64,000 nucleotides of DNA from an uncultured Desulfobacteraceae bacterium (GCA_903953895.1 CAJBLH010000133.1:1-64000); one strand, 5' to 3'. Positions 47,669 to 57,727 are shown, numbered from the stretch's first letter. Numbers and translations: made by a program. Notes: a model not told the origin generated them from the sequence alone.

Positions 47669-50344
47669 ATGAATTCGGTTACGTTAACAATTGATGGCAA
47701 AGAAGTTGCTGTCACGAAGAATGCAACGATTCTTCAGGCGGCCAGAAGTGTCGGTATCAAGATTCCGACACTTTGTTATCATGAAAGATTGAATCCAATC
47801 AAATCCTGCGGGATGTGCATTGTTGATATCGATGGAAGTGCTGACCCTGTGCCTGCTTGCTCGACGCCCGCAGCCGAAGGTATGCGGGTTGCAACTCACA
47901 CGGATCGGCTCATACGTCTTCGTCAGGATTCATTGAAAATGCTTCTGGAGAATCATCCACTGGATTGTCCTGTCTGTGACAAAGCCGGCGAGTGTACGCT
48001 CCAGGATTTAGTGTACGAGTTAGGCGTCAAAGACATCACTACGCACGCGCCCAGGCCGTCTACCAGTGCGGTTTATGCAACTACTCTCATTAAATATTGG
48101 CCTCAGCGCTGCATTACGTGTCTGAGATGCGTCACAGCCTGTAAAGAAATTAAATCCATCGGTGCATTGGAAATGAAATCCACCGAGGACGGCTTCAATC
48201 AACTTTCTGTTAATACAGAAACATGTGTGTCTTGCGGTGAATGCTTGCAGGTTTGCCCGACCGGTGCGCTTACGGAAAATATCAGTCGCACCAAAGGACG
48301 GTCATTTCTTGTTAAAAAAGTACCGACAACCTGCTCGTATTGTGGTTGCGGCTGCCAGATCAACTTAAATGTTCTTGACAATCAGGTGGTTACCATCACA
48401 GGACGTGATGATGCCGGTATTAATCAAGGAAGCCTCTGCGTAAAAGGCCGGTTCGGTTATGAGTTTATTGCAAGTGATCAGCGTTTGACCCAGCCGCTGA
48501 TTAAAAGAGACGGTAAATTTGAAGCCGCAGACTGGGATGAAGCCCTGGATCTTGTGGCATCGAAATTTACTCAGATCAAAAATGAATATGGATCTGATGC
48601 CATCGGTGGACTCGCATCCGCTCGGTGTACCAACGAAGATAATTATCTGTTTCAAAAACTTATGCGCGCGGTGATCGGCACCAACAATGTCGATCATTGC
48701 GCCCGTCTCTGACATTCCTCGACGGTGGCAGGTCTTGCCGCCACTTTTGGAAGCGGAGCGATGACCAATCCGCTGCAGGATGTACTCAAGTCGAAAGTGA
48801 TTTTGATTACCGGCACCAATACTACCGCCAATCATCCGATCATCGCCAACTATATATATGAAGCCGTTCAGAAGCATGGGGCCAAACTGATTGTAGTCGA
48901 TCCACGTAAAATCAAATTGGTTGATGTCTGTCATATGTGGCTGCGTCCTAAGCTGGGGACGGATGTGGCTTGGATTAACGGATTGATGCACGTCATCATC
49001 AAGGAAAATCTACAGGCTCAGTCGTATATCGATGAGCGTACAACAGGTTTTGAGGATTTAAAGGCTGCGGTAGCCAGATATACCCCTGAGTTTGTATCCG
49101 ATATTACGGGTTTGCCGGTCAAGGATATCATCGAGACCGCCCGTCTGTTCGCAAATGAGGGTCCCGGATCGATTTTGTATGCAATGGGCATTACGCAGCA
49201 CACGAGCGGTACTGATAACGTCAAATCCCTCGGTGCGCTGTCGATGCTTTGTGGATATGTCGGCGTGGATGGCGGCGGTGTCAACCCGCTTCGTGGTCAG
49301 AACAATGTCCAGGGCGCCTGTGATATGGGAGGACTTCCCAATGTTTTTACCGGTTATCAGCCGGTAAACGATATCGGAGCGCAGGAAAAATTCTCCAAAG
49401 CCTGGAATGTCGACGCACTCTCGTCCAAAGTGGGGATGACTGTCACCGAAATGATTCCTGCTGCCGGAAAATCGGTCAAGGCATTGTTTATCATGGGTGA
49501 GAACCCGATTCTAAGCGATGCTGACGGGCACCATGTCGAAAAATGTCTGACATCTTTGGATTTTATGGTCGTCCAGGATATTTTTATGACGGAAACTGCA
49601 AAACTGGCTGATGTGATTCTGCCGAGTACTTGTTTTGCTGAAAAAGAAGGCACATTTACGAATACCGAGCGTAAAGTGCTTCGGGTCCGTAAAGCAATTG
49701 ATCCCCCCGGAGTTGCCAGAGAGGATTATCGAATCATTTGCGAGATTTCCGAAAGAATGGGATATCCCATGAACTATGCGCATGCTTCTGAAGTCATGAC
49801 GGAGGTCAATAAATTGACGCCGAGCTATGGGGGGGTTTTATACAGCCGTATCGAAACAACCGGTCTGGTCTGGCCGTGTCCCACTCCTGATCATCCCGGC
49901 ACTCCGGTCCTGCATACCAAAGCCTTTACCAAGGGAAAAGGCACGTTTTTCGCTATCGAGTATCGCGCTCCTGCGGAATTGGCGGATGCTGAATACCCGA
50001 CCCTGTTGACAACCGGTCGCGTACATCAGCATTACCACACCGGAACGATGACGCGAAAGGGTAGCGCTTTAAACCGCCTTTATCCCGAACCGCTGGCGGA
50101 GATCAATGCGGAAGATGCAAAAATAATGAATATTGCAGACGGCAGTTACGTCAATATCATTTCACGGCGGGGCAGGCTGAAAGTGAAGACGGCTGTTTCC
50201 GAAATGACCGACCGGGGTGTCGTATTCATGCCGTTCCATTTTTATGAGGCAGCGGTGAATGTGCTGACCAACGGGGTTCTGGATCCGGTTTCAAAAATTC
50301 CTGAATTTAAAGTTTGTGCTGTTAGAATAGAGAAAGCCGCCTGA
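47669..50344 (+). CDS. fdhA: Selenocysteine formate dehydrogenase alpha subunit at the end of nuo operon 2
   Basis: 891 aa with Sec at residue 348 (TGA 48710-48712, context HCARL-U-HSSTVAG). ATG 47669 is chosen over TTG 47663 because the paralogue also begins MNS. Domains: [2Fe-2S] (SCGMCIVDI), NuoG-like His-Cys cluster (ENHPLDCPVCDKAGECTLQ), CITCLRCVTAC, CVSCGECLQVCP, then the FdhA core with CSYCGCGCQ, Sec and the MGD-binding C-terminus. The NuoG-like N-terminus can pass electrons along a wire of clusters. In this operon, which lacks nuoE, F and G, the protein stands where NuoG would be encoded. A formate-to-complex I role is inferred. Confidence 0.95.
48724..48742 (+). promoter_or_regulatory. 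Bacterial SECIS element of the second fdhA
   Basis: 11 nt after the TGA, GGTGGC-A and T-GCCGCC form a 7-bp stem (one G-U pair) around the loop GGTCT. The loop matches the GGUCU of the Escherichia coli fdhF SECIS. Confidence 0.88.
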
Positions 50345-50378
50345 TATTATCGAGATAATCTAATATTTACAGTTTGCG

Positions 50379-50428
50379 ACATGCCTGCATTCTCTTAATC
50401 CATTGAGAATGTCAGGCATGTTTTTATT
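50379..50428 (+). terminator. Intrinsic terminator after nuo operon 2/fdhA
   Basis: ACATGCCTGCATTCTC (50379-50394) pairs with GAGAATGTCAGGCATGT (50405-50421) with one bulge, followed by a TTTTTATTT tract. It begins 35 nt after the fdhA stop. Confidence 0.85.
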
Positions 50429-50488
50429 TGATGTCTGGAGTGGTAGTAAATTTCATTCATGTTGTCTTGTCGTACCAACGCAAAAGTT

Positions 50489-51256
50489 ATGATTGAAACC
50501 AGTTCCCAAAGTGCCCGCAAAGAAATTCTCAAGCTGATCACCATCGGTGTATGCCTTCTGGAACTGCTCATTGCTGTCTGCACTTTTTTTTATCAGCAAG
50601 ATACCCAGAGTCGAACTGAAATCCCCATTTCGGAAGAAATGGCTCGGGTTTACATTGACCATCCTGAAAAACTCATGGAGAATGAGAGGCTGGCGGTCAA
50701 CACCCATTCCGTCAATCAAAAAGGCTACATACTCATCACCAATGAGATCGTTCGCCGCGCCTTTCCTTGGAAAGGCTGGATTCTATTTTCCATCGGCGCA
50801 CCCGTCACACTGGCTTTTTTGATCGTACTGGTTGCCAAAGCGTATTGCCAGGTGGCGGAACTGGATGAGAAGGAAAGCGGGAATAGTGAAAACAAGTGGG
50901 TTAACGGCTTAAACACCTTGAGCAGGATCAATGTGTCGTGGTTGATGGTGATTTTGATCGGAGCGCTGCTTTCCGTTTGGTATATTCCGGAAACAATCAA
51001 GTTTGCGGAACATGTTTCAACAGATTGGCTGGCTAGATTCTGGTGGATGCCGGTTATGATTTGTATTCTTGTATTTCTGGTCATCGCCCTCTCTTTTTTT
51101 TTCCAGTACCGTTTAAAATTAAAGGCCATGCAGATGAACATGGATCTTGAAAAATTGAAGTTTCTTCATGGCGTTAAATCAAAGGATGTTTCCGCAATCG
51201 AAAATGGCGGTAGTTACACCTCGCCGATGATAGAAAGCCACCCGGAAAAAGAGTAG
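50489..51256 (+). CDS. Four-TM membrane protein following nuo operon 2
   Basis: 255 aa from ATG 50489, or 265 aa from ATG 50459; neither has a good ribosome site. It is a paralogue of the 16287-17048 protein: EEMARVYIDHPEKLMENER, AFPWKGWILFSIGAP, LSVWYIPE and a charged, coiled-coil-like C-terminus are shared. Helices at about 12-30, 95-120, 150-172 and 188-212 of the shorter form. Separated from fdhA by a terminator. No known family recognised. Confidence 0.85.
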   Translation: MIETSSQSARKEILKLITIGVCLLELLIAVCTFFYQQDTQSRTEIPISEEMARVYIDHPEKLMENERLAVNTHSVNQKGYILITNEIVRRAFPWKGWILFSIGAPVTLAFLIVLVAKAYCQVAELDEKESGNSENKWVNGLNTLSRINVSWLMVILIGALLSVWYIPETIKFAEHVSTDWLARFWWMPVMICILVFLVIALSFFFQYRLKLKAMQMNMDLEKLKFLHGVKSKDVSAIENGGSYTSPMIESHPEKE

Positions 51257-51269
51257 AAGTAAAACATTC

Positions 51270-52130
51270 TTAGAAAGCAGGCGGAGTCCATGCTGTTGAA
51301 ATTCCGATGGACTGAAGATGTCGGATGCCGTCCGTCACATGCCTGCCCACGGTATCAACGCTGTGGGAATCGTCTCCTGGGCACACGGGAATTCCCATTT
51401 CACGGACTTTTTCCAGAATAGGTCGGGATGGATACGGCTCATGGGCGCCTTTCAGCAGGGAACGGACATTTAAATCGAGTATCAGCCCCAGCCTATCCAC
51501 CGCCTCCAGATTCCTGCATATGCGCTCCCATACGGCCTGCGTTTTCAGACGGACAGCATAGTCCGGATCAAATATCCGGATCAGATCGAAATGTCCTACC
51601 ACAGACGGTTTTAGGGTGTGAATCATCTTGTACTGTAAATCGAAATATGCTGTATACAGATTGGTGATGTTGCCGCAAGCCGATACCGCCCTGGTATATT
51701 CGGATGGATTCATATCGATGGGAATATCCGCTACATGGTGAACGGACCCCACAATGTAGTCCGGATGGAATTGATCTTGCAGCCGGATGGCGTAATCCAT
51801 CGCACCCTGGTAGGCTTCGGTTTCCATACCCACGAAAATGGTCAGCATTCCGCGATAGGCTGACTGCAGGTTTCGGCAGTGCGCCATATACCGGGTAAAA
51901 CGCTCCTGCATGGCGATTGCAGTCAGGCCGGCTGCGCGCTCATCCGGATAGAGGAATCTGTCATCGACTGGCGGCATATGCTCAGTGATGCCCACCCAGG
52001 CAAAATTCATGGAATGGTAGGCTCTGATAAAATCATCCAGGGAATCCCGGCCATGCTGGCAATAGTCGCCGCTGTGGCCGCCATGGACCGATACAAGGGG
52101 TGCTGAAAGTGGGTTGCCATTTTCGATCAT
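51270..52130 (-). CDS. Histidinol-phosphatase of the PHP family
   Basis: 286 aa. PHP metal-binding motifs are present: HGGHSGDYCQHG, GITEHMPP, then GSVHHVADIP and GDDSHSVDTVGRH. This fits the HisJ/HisK type that dephosphorylates histidinol phosphate. No other his genes are near, so a related phosphoesterase role is possible. It converges with the four-TM gene across a 13-nt gap. Confidence 0.82.
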   Translation of the reverse strand: MIENGNPLSAPLVSVHGGHSGDYCQHGRDSLDDFIRAYHSMNFAWVGITEHMPPVDDRFLYPDERAAGLTAIAMQERFTRYMAHCRNLQSAYRGMLTIFVGMETEAYQGAMDYAIRLQDQFHPDYIVGSVHHVADIPIDMNPSEYTRAVSACGNITNLYTAYFDLQYKMIHTLKPSVVGHFDLIRIFDPDYAVRLKTQAVWERICRNLEAVDRLGLILDLNVRSLLKGAHEPYPSRPILEKVREMGIPVCPGDDSHSVDTVGRHVTDGIRHLQSIGISTAWTPPAF

Positions 52131-52263
52131 CGGTCAGCTCTGTTGGATTCTTTTTCGTGTCGTTCCTTCTGCCAATCGCGGCTTGCAGCAATTTAACGTG
52201 ATATTGTTGTTAGCAGTCGGATCTATTACGGGTCAATAAAAATTCAGACATAACACAAAAAAG

Positions 52264-53562
52264 ATGCTGAAACTACCCATACGAAAATTGATTCTTGCGC
52301 GATTTGGAGCACGGCATTGCTGCGTAAGTATCTCGCTTTTAACATTTTTGCTGCTGCCGCTTTCCTGCCAGACGCTGCGGATAACCGATGGTCGGGTTTC
52401 AGTTGTTTCGGAGCCGGCGTGGGACAGACTCTTTCAGCGTAAAGAAGGATGGACGGGCGCAGATGTCGTTCAAACTATTTCACTGCAAGACGGTCGAATT
52501 CTATGGCTGTTTGGTGACACGGTAATCGGCTCGGTGCAGGATAATAAACACGCTCCCGGATCTCATATGGTCAATAACTCCATTGCAATATCTCATCCAT
52601 CCGCATCCGGTTTCACGACGGCTCCGCCTGCGGATGGGATTCGGTTCTTGTGGGGGGATAAGACGGAATCGGGTGATCCTTCCGCCTGGATAAAACCCGG
52701 GCAACTGAAAACAGAAAGCATTTTGGTTTCAAATGACCGAACAAGTCCGGATACATGGTATTGGCCTACAGGCGACGGCATCGTCCTTGCGGATCAAAAT
52801 GAGCAGAACCGGCTTGTCCTGTTTTTGTCCAAAATCAAGAGAAGAGATGGAGACTACGGCGTATGGGGGTTTATCGGTGGTGGTGGTTCAGTTGTCATCA
52901 TCGACAACTTCAGCGAAGACCCAGCCCGGTGGGTTGCACGTACCTACGACAATCCGTATGCCGTGGAAGCTTGGCGCGCGGACCCATTCAGCGATCGCTT
53001 TGAAACTTCATGGGGAATGGCTCTTATCAACGGTCGTGAATTCGAGTATGGTCAAAATGACTACTTGTATATCTATGGCATTCGAGAAGTTACATCCGCC
53101 CGCAAAAAAATGATCCTGGCAAGATCGCCAGTTGGAACACCGGAGCGGTTTGAATCATGGGAATTTTTCACTCAAGACAACACATGGTCTCCCCGAGTTC
53201 AGGATGCATTTGCGCTTGCAGACAATATGGTCAACGAGTTTTCCGTTGACCGGATAAAAGTCGGGAGTAAGAATATTTTTGTGATGATTCAAAGCGACGG
53301 CGCATTTCGGAATCAGATATTGCTGCGCACCGCCGTACGGCCGGAAGGTCCTTGGTCTGAACCGGCTGTGATTTATACGGCAACCGAAGCTTTAAACTGT
53401 AAAGACTGTTTTGCCTATGCTGCAAAATCCCATCTTTGCCTGTCCACCCCTGGAGAACTTCTGGTCAGTTACGTTGTCAATTCATCAGATTTCAATATAT
53501 TGGTTAACAATACAGATATTTATCGACCTAAATTTATCCGTGTGTTCTTGAATCAATTATGA
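52264..53562 (+). CDS. Exported propeller-like protein (DUF4185/DUF5005 type)
   Basis: 432 aa. Residues about 20-37 form a hydrophobic export signal ending LLPLSC, possibly a lipoprotein site but with Pro at -3. The body has repeated blade-like segments, with WLFGDTVIG near 80, WYWPTGDGIV near 165 and WGMAL; the [WL]-F-GDT motif is shared by predicted five-bladed beta-propellers of sialidase/arabinanase-like families. Substrate unknown. Its 3' end overlaps the tail of the next gene by 10 nt on the opposite strand. Confidence 0.65.
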   Translation: MLKLPIRKLILARFGARHCCVSISLLTFLLLPLSCQTLRITDGRVSVVSEPAWDRLFQRKEGWTGADVVQTISLQDGRILWLFGDTVIGSVQDNKHAPGSHMVNNSIAISHPSASGFTTAPPADGIRFLWGDKTESGDPSAWIKPGQLKTESILVSNDRTSPDTWYWPTGDGIVLADQNEQNRLVLFLSKIKRRDGDYGVWGFIGGGGSVVIIDNFSEDPARWVARTYDNPYAVEAWRADPFSDRFETSWGMALINGREFEYGQNDYLYIYGIREVTSARKKMILARSPVGTPERFESWEFFTQDNTWSPRVQDAFALADNMVNEFSVDRIKVGSKNIFVMIQSDGAFRNQILLRTAVRPEGPWSEPAVIYTATEALNCKDCFAYAAKSHLCLSTPGELLVSYVVNSSDFNILVNNTDIYRPKFIRVFLNQL

Positions 53563-55802
53563 GGATGTCCATTATAGCTTTCACGAACCAGTGTTAAAAT
53601 CGGTTCGGTTTCATAATCCAACACCAGATCGGTTATTGGATTTTTCCACACACGACACAGAGGTGAGCCGGATCGGACCCATGCACTCTCCAGCGGATGG
53701 CATATCGTGGAATAGATATAAGAACCCGTTGTTGGATTCCAATACTCGTACAGAGGTACTACAGCGGAAGAAGCCCCCTGTTTCCAAGCAAAATCAACCC
53801 GCTGCCCCTCGCATGTTCCGGCTTGCATCCCATCGATGGTATGCCAGTGTCCTGTCAGTTGACCATTTGTGAATTCAGCATTCATCTGGTATTGAATCTT
53901 TTCGTGTAACAGGATCAAATTGACAGCTTTGCTACTGTACGAAATTTTTATAATGGCCAATTGGTCCGGGGATATGTCGGCTTTAAGTAGTTGTCCGGTA
54001 AATTTAAAATGAAATCCAAATGGCCGCTGCACACCCTGAGCATCGATCGCCTTGCACTCCCATAAGCCTTCAATCTGTTGCGCCGGCGTCGTGTACTCCA
54101 GCGGCAGTGCATAAAAGAGGGTGTGTCTCCGTCTGTAATGTTTTTCACCGGATTTCGTATTCAGCCTGAAAACGCCATGATTCATCTGCGCATAAACTGG
54201 AATCAACCCAATAGTGTTTCGATCTGTCTTCATGGCAAAAAAATCGATGCTCTCGATATAATCTAACGTGTTCCGAGGAATAGATCGCAGCAGCTCATCG
54301 CGTAACGTATACCGGATGGTTCCGGCACCGTCATGGATTCGATAAACCGGTTGGGGCAGAGACAGTCTGGGCTCTGCAAGATCCAAACGATACATGATTT
54401 GATTGTAGTCATAACGAGGTGTCTGGACGACGCTGCCCGAAAAAATATGGGTGTATGTTCCTTCAAAATAAATCATTCGACCGTTTCGCTGATCGAAAAA
54501 TGGATGATGCGTCGGGTTGTAGAAATTGTAGCCGGAATGACTGACCACTTTTCGGGAATACACCCATGGACCGACCGGTGTGTCAGCTTCGGCAAACCAG
54601 ACCTGGCCAATATTTTCCTGAGCAATCAGTATCCATCGTCGGCAATAGTTATTCCAGAAAATGGAGCCGGGTCGGGCATCCACGCAAGCGCCGGTTTCGA
54701 TGTTCAGCAGTTGAATCCACTCCGGTGTTTCTCTTGTTTTCGGTTCGTTGTTCTGCAGATGGGTCTGAACGAGATTTCCCGTCATTTTTTTCCAGCCGTA
54801 GATATGCCGGGTCCGATCTGTTAAGCAGGCCTTAGTCCGGTCTGCATTGGACGGATTGTCGCCGGAAACGTATCGTCCGAAATATTCATATGCCATGGGA
54901 TCGGTCACGGCGGCCAGCGTGGCGCGGACCCGGCTGAATTCAAAGCCTGCCGTAAAATAGAGATAGTCCTTGCCGTTCACCCGACCAATAAACGGGTGAT
55001 GAGATAAATGCGGCGATCTGAACTTTTCTGGTAAAACGACAAACGGCTCGAAAATTTCCTTTCTATCATTGAACAGCGCAAACCCGCATTCAAGGATTTT
55101 ATCCAGAGATGCGACACGAGTAAATCGTGCGAGCAGACGATATTCTTTCTGACCATCGCGAACCGGCGCCACCCAATCCAACCATACGCGGCCGTATCCG
55201 AAATCAGGGCACATGGGTTTGGCAAATCCCCTGTCATCAACGAAATAAGACAATTCCACACCCGAACTCGGATTCAGCCCCCCCGTGTCGGGCGGCTGCG
55301 ATGTCGCCCCGGCAACTGCAAAATTGAATGTATCAACCCCCCAGGTATCTCCCCAGAACCAGAAAATCTTTTTCCGGTAAGCAACTGCCAGCACCGTATC
55401 CTGTCCCATCACATCAGCATTCAAACAGGAATTGCCGATCGGGGAAAAACGGCCCGACAACATGCTGTGACAGTATATTCCCTCTCCCGTAATGCGATAC
55501 AGCCGCTCTGCCACATTGACCCGGGTTACCGTCAAAACCGCATTTTGCCCGGAGATCGTCTTCAACACAACGCCTGGCCTGCCGTGAACCAGTGTTTTGA
55601 AGCGATAACCATGACTGCGGATCTGAAAAAAAACATCCCGGTTCATCAGGGCGGGTTCGAAAAACGCCAGTACGCCGTTACTGTCCGTATAATCGCGTAA
55701 TCCGTTGACCAGACTGATTTCGACCAATGGAACACCACGCCCTGTACTATCATCCACCACGGTAATCATGAAAAATCGATCTTTCCCGCACAAATTCATC
55801 AT
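53553..55802 (-). CDS. Large propeller-like protein with an N-terminal Ig/CNA-like domain
   Basis: 749 aa without a signal peptide. Residues about 10-90 look like a carboxypeptidase-regulatory-like domain (GRGVPLVEISLVNG, DSNGVLAFFEP). The middle is a predicted beta-propeller (IFWFWGDTWGV, YLYFTAGFEF, WNNYCRRWILIA, IYFEGTYTH). The last 90 residues contain PLYEYWNPTTGSYIYST, a motif of DUF5648-type repeats. Last gene of the cluster that begins beyond 64000. The precise start is uncertain (ATG 55802 or 55769). Confidence 0.7.
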   Translation of the reverse strand: MMNLCGKDRFFMITVVDDSTGRGVPLVEISLVNGLRDYTDSNGVLAFFEPALMNRDVFFQIRSHGYRFKTLVHGRPGVVLKTISGQNAVLTVTRVNVAERLYRITGEGIYCHSMLSGRFSPIGNSCLNADVMGQDTVLAVAYRKKIFWFWGDTWGVDTFNFAVAGATSQPPDTGGLNPSSGVELSYFVDDRGFAKPMCPDFGYGRVWLDWVAPVRDGQKEYRLLARFTRVASLDKILECGFALFNDRKEIFEPFVVLPEKFRSPHLSHHPFIGRVNGKDYLYFTAGFEFSRVRATLAAVTDPMAYEYFGRYVSGDNPSNADRTKACLTDRTRHIYGWKKMTGNLVQTHLQNNEPKTRETPEWIQLLNIETGACVDARPGSIFWNNYCRRWILIAQENIGQVWFAEADTPVGPWVYSRKVVSHSGYNFYNPTHHPFFDQRNGRMIYFEGTYTHIFSGSVVQTPRYDYNQIMYRLDLAEPRLSLPQPVYRIHDGAGTIRYTLRDELLRSIPRNTLDYIESIDFFAMKTDRNTIGLIPVYAQMNHGVFRLNTKSGEKHYRRRHTLFYALPLEYTTPAQQIEGLWECKAIDAQGVQRPFGFHFKFTGQLLKADISPDQLAIIKISYSSKAVNLILLHEKIQYQMNAEFTNGQLTGHWHTIDGMQAGTCEGQRVDFAWKQGASSAVVPLYEYWNPTTGSYIYSTICHPLESAWVRSGSPLCRVWKNPITDLVLDYETEPILTLVRESYNGHPHN

Positions 55803-55833
55803 CTAAAGAAGCGTCTTTTCTTTCATTGATAGG

Positions 55834-56769
55834 CTATAACTGTTCAATTTTATTGAATGAATTATTCAGACGGACCGCCATGGCATTTTGAATATCCGGA
55901 TGAAGGTCCCGGTTTTCCTTCCACAGCTTCAGAAAAGAATCCACAACGGATTGAACAACTTTTTCCCGGTTCATTCCGGAGATGTTCAATATTGACATCT
56001 GGTTCCGGGACCGGTCGTCTGATTCGTCACATAGATCATTCAACCACTGCGAATAGGTGGAATGGAAAGAAAGAAAGGATAGGATACGGTTCCGGATAAT
56101 TGGTTCGGCCTTCCTGAAAAACACGACATGGAGTATGCGGTCATAGGCTACAGCCTTGTGCCGGATAACGGATCGATACAACCCGGAATCAACAACAATG
56201 TCGGCAGAAAGTGTTTCACAAAGCGCACCTGCAAATACGCGGTTGTAAAGCCGCATGACTTCGGTTGCGGCATCAAGACAATCCATTTTGATCAGATGAC
56301 GGAGCGATGTGGTGATCAAGAAGCTTCCTGCCGCAGAACTGATTTCAGCAGCCTTGTGCTCGCCGTATTTACCTGCTAAAAATCCATAAAAACTCTGAAA
56401 TTGTCCCTTGTAATCCAGATGATGATCAATCGCATCATCCATCAGCCGGGCGCCGAGATAGGCGATGAGACTCAGCACATAGATTTCGGTATCGTCGGCA
56501 AGACCGAGGGGCGGCCCAAATTCACAATCCCCCCACCCCACCCATTGCATGGAAATCAAGTAAGAAAAAAGCGCATCATGGGAATGGCCACAATCTTCAC
56601 GAACCGATTCGCTTCCGTATAAATTTTTCAGCATACCGCCAAGCCGGCTTTCATAGCTCAGCGCCATATGGCGCATCAGTCTGGTAACCGCATCACCAAA
56701 AAATAACCGGTGGTGATCACAGGATGCCGTGATCTCGGCAGCAATCGTATTCCAGGATTCCGAATCCAC
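55834..56769 (-). CDS. Isoprenyl-diphosphate-synthase-like protein, copy 1
   Basis: 311 aa from GTG 56769, chosen because GGAGG lies 5 nt upstream and the previous gene ends at 56783; the longer frame from 56907 has no such site. Mostly helical. GPPLGLADDTEIYVLSLIAYLG is followed by ARLMDDAIDHHLD, an aspartate-rich motif placed like the first DDxxD of polyprenyl synthetases or terpene cyclases. The second aspartate motif is not clear. Paralogue of the next gene upstream. Function unproven. Confidence 0.6.
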   Translation of the reverse strand: MDSESWNTIAAEITASCDHHRLFFGDAVTRLMRHMALSYESRLGGMLKNLYGSESVREDCGHSHDALFSYLISMQWVGWGDCEFGPPLGLADDTEIYVLSLIAYLGARLMDDAIDHHLDYKGQFQSFYGFLAGKYGEHKAAEISSAAGSFLITTSLRHLIKMDCLDAATEVMRLYNRVFAGALCETLSADIVVDSGLYRSVIRHKAVAYDRILHVVFFRKAEPIIRNRILSFLSFHSTYSQWLNDLCDESDDRSRNQMSILNISGMNREKVVQSVVDSFLKLWKENRDLHPDIQNAMAVRLNNSFNKIEQL

Positions 56770-56782
56770 TTTTTCCTCCAGA

Positions 56783-57727
56783 TCATGCCTCTGCGGTGAT
56801 CCGTTGATCCATCTGTTTGGCGGCCATCCATCCGGCAGTTCTTTCCAGCCCCTCGTGAAGTCTGACATCAACGGCATCCCGATAATCCGGACACAGGCTG
56901 CAGGCATCGGCCCGGATGGCCATAACCCGGTCTATCAGATGGGTAAGCGCCGGCAGATCGCTTCGGTCACCGGTTGCAGTAATTTCAACGCTACGGGCAT
57001 TCGAATCTGTCAAACGGTGAATCATTTTTCGAAATAAATGGATCTGGGATGCGATCTCTAAAAGCCGAATACGAATTGTTGCGGGGATGGTCCGTAAAAA
57101 AATATGCTCCAGCATCGTGTGCCGGTGCATCTCTTCCCCTTTAAAAAAAATATCCTGTGGATCGTCATGCAAAGTAGGCGTTCTATCAGCGTGTGACACA
57201 ACGCTTTTGGAAACAAATTGTGACATTCTCATCACAATTTGCGCGACATCGGGAAGATGGTTCGACAGGCATTTTTCGGCAACAGTATTCAGTATGGCCG
57301 TACTGACCATGATACTGAGCGCAGTGGCGGTGCGGCCGTCAAAACCCGCTGCGATCAGATAATCGGTAAAGGGGGTTGTTTTCTCCGGATAAGGTCGTGC
57401 GCTTTCCATTACACCCACAGCGCCGTATCCGATGAGTCCGTAGCAGAAGTCATTCACAGGGGAAATCCCCAGTGGCGGCCCCCACACGCATACATCCAGC
57501 CCTGTTTCACTTTCTGCCAGAATGGATTGAAAAAGCAGAGAGCGGCTCATTTCATTGATGAAGGCGATGTTCCGGTCCTGAACCAGAAAAAGAAGCACGT
57601 GGTCCAGTTCCTGCTGAAACTGTTGCCAAACCGTCTTGTAGTATGTGGAGCTGTCCGGCTGAAAATGTGTTTCATATCGGACACAAGCTGATGTTACACT
57701 GGCACGCAGGGCATCTATATCAGTCAT
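56783..57727 (-). CDS. Isoprenyl-diphosphate-synthase-like protein, copy 2 (Asp motif lost)
   Basis: 314 aa from ATG 57727 (ATG 57736 also possible). It shares the helical layout and the CVWGPPLGISPVND segment with copy 1, but the DDAIDHH motif is replaced by ESARPYP, so ionisation of a prenyl diphosphate by this copy is unlikely. The paired arrangement suggests a heteromeric enzyme with one active and one structural chain, or two divergent functions. Overlaps the upstream gene by 8 nt. Confidence 0.55.
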   Translation of the reverse strand: MTDIDALRASVTSACVRYETHFQPDSSTYYKTVWQQFQQELDHVLLFLVQDRNIAFINEMSRSLLFQSILAESETGLDVCVWGPPLGISPVNDFCYGLIGYGAVGVMESARPYPEKTTPFTDYLIAAGFDGRTATALSIMVSTAILNTVAEKCLSNHLPDVAQIVMRMSQFVSKSVVSHADRTPTLHDDPQDIFFKGEEMHRHTMLEHIFLRTIPATIRIRLLEIASQIHLFRKMIHRLTDSNARSVEITATGDRSDLPALTHLIDRVMAIRADACSLCPDYRDAVDVRLHEGLERTAGWMAAKQMDQRITAEA

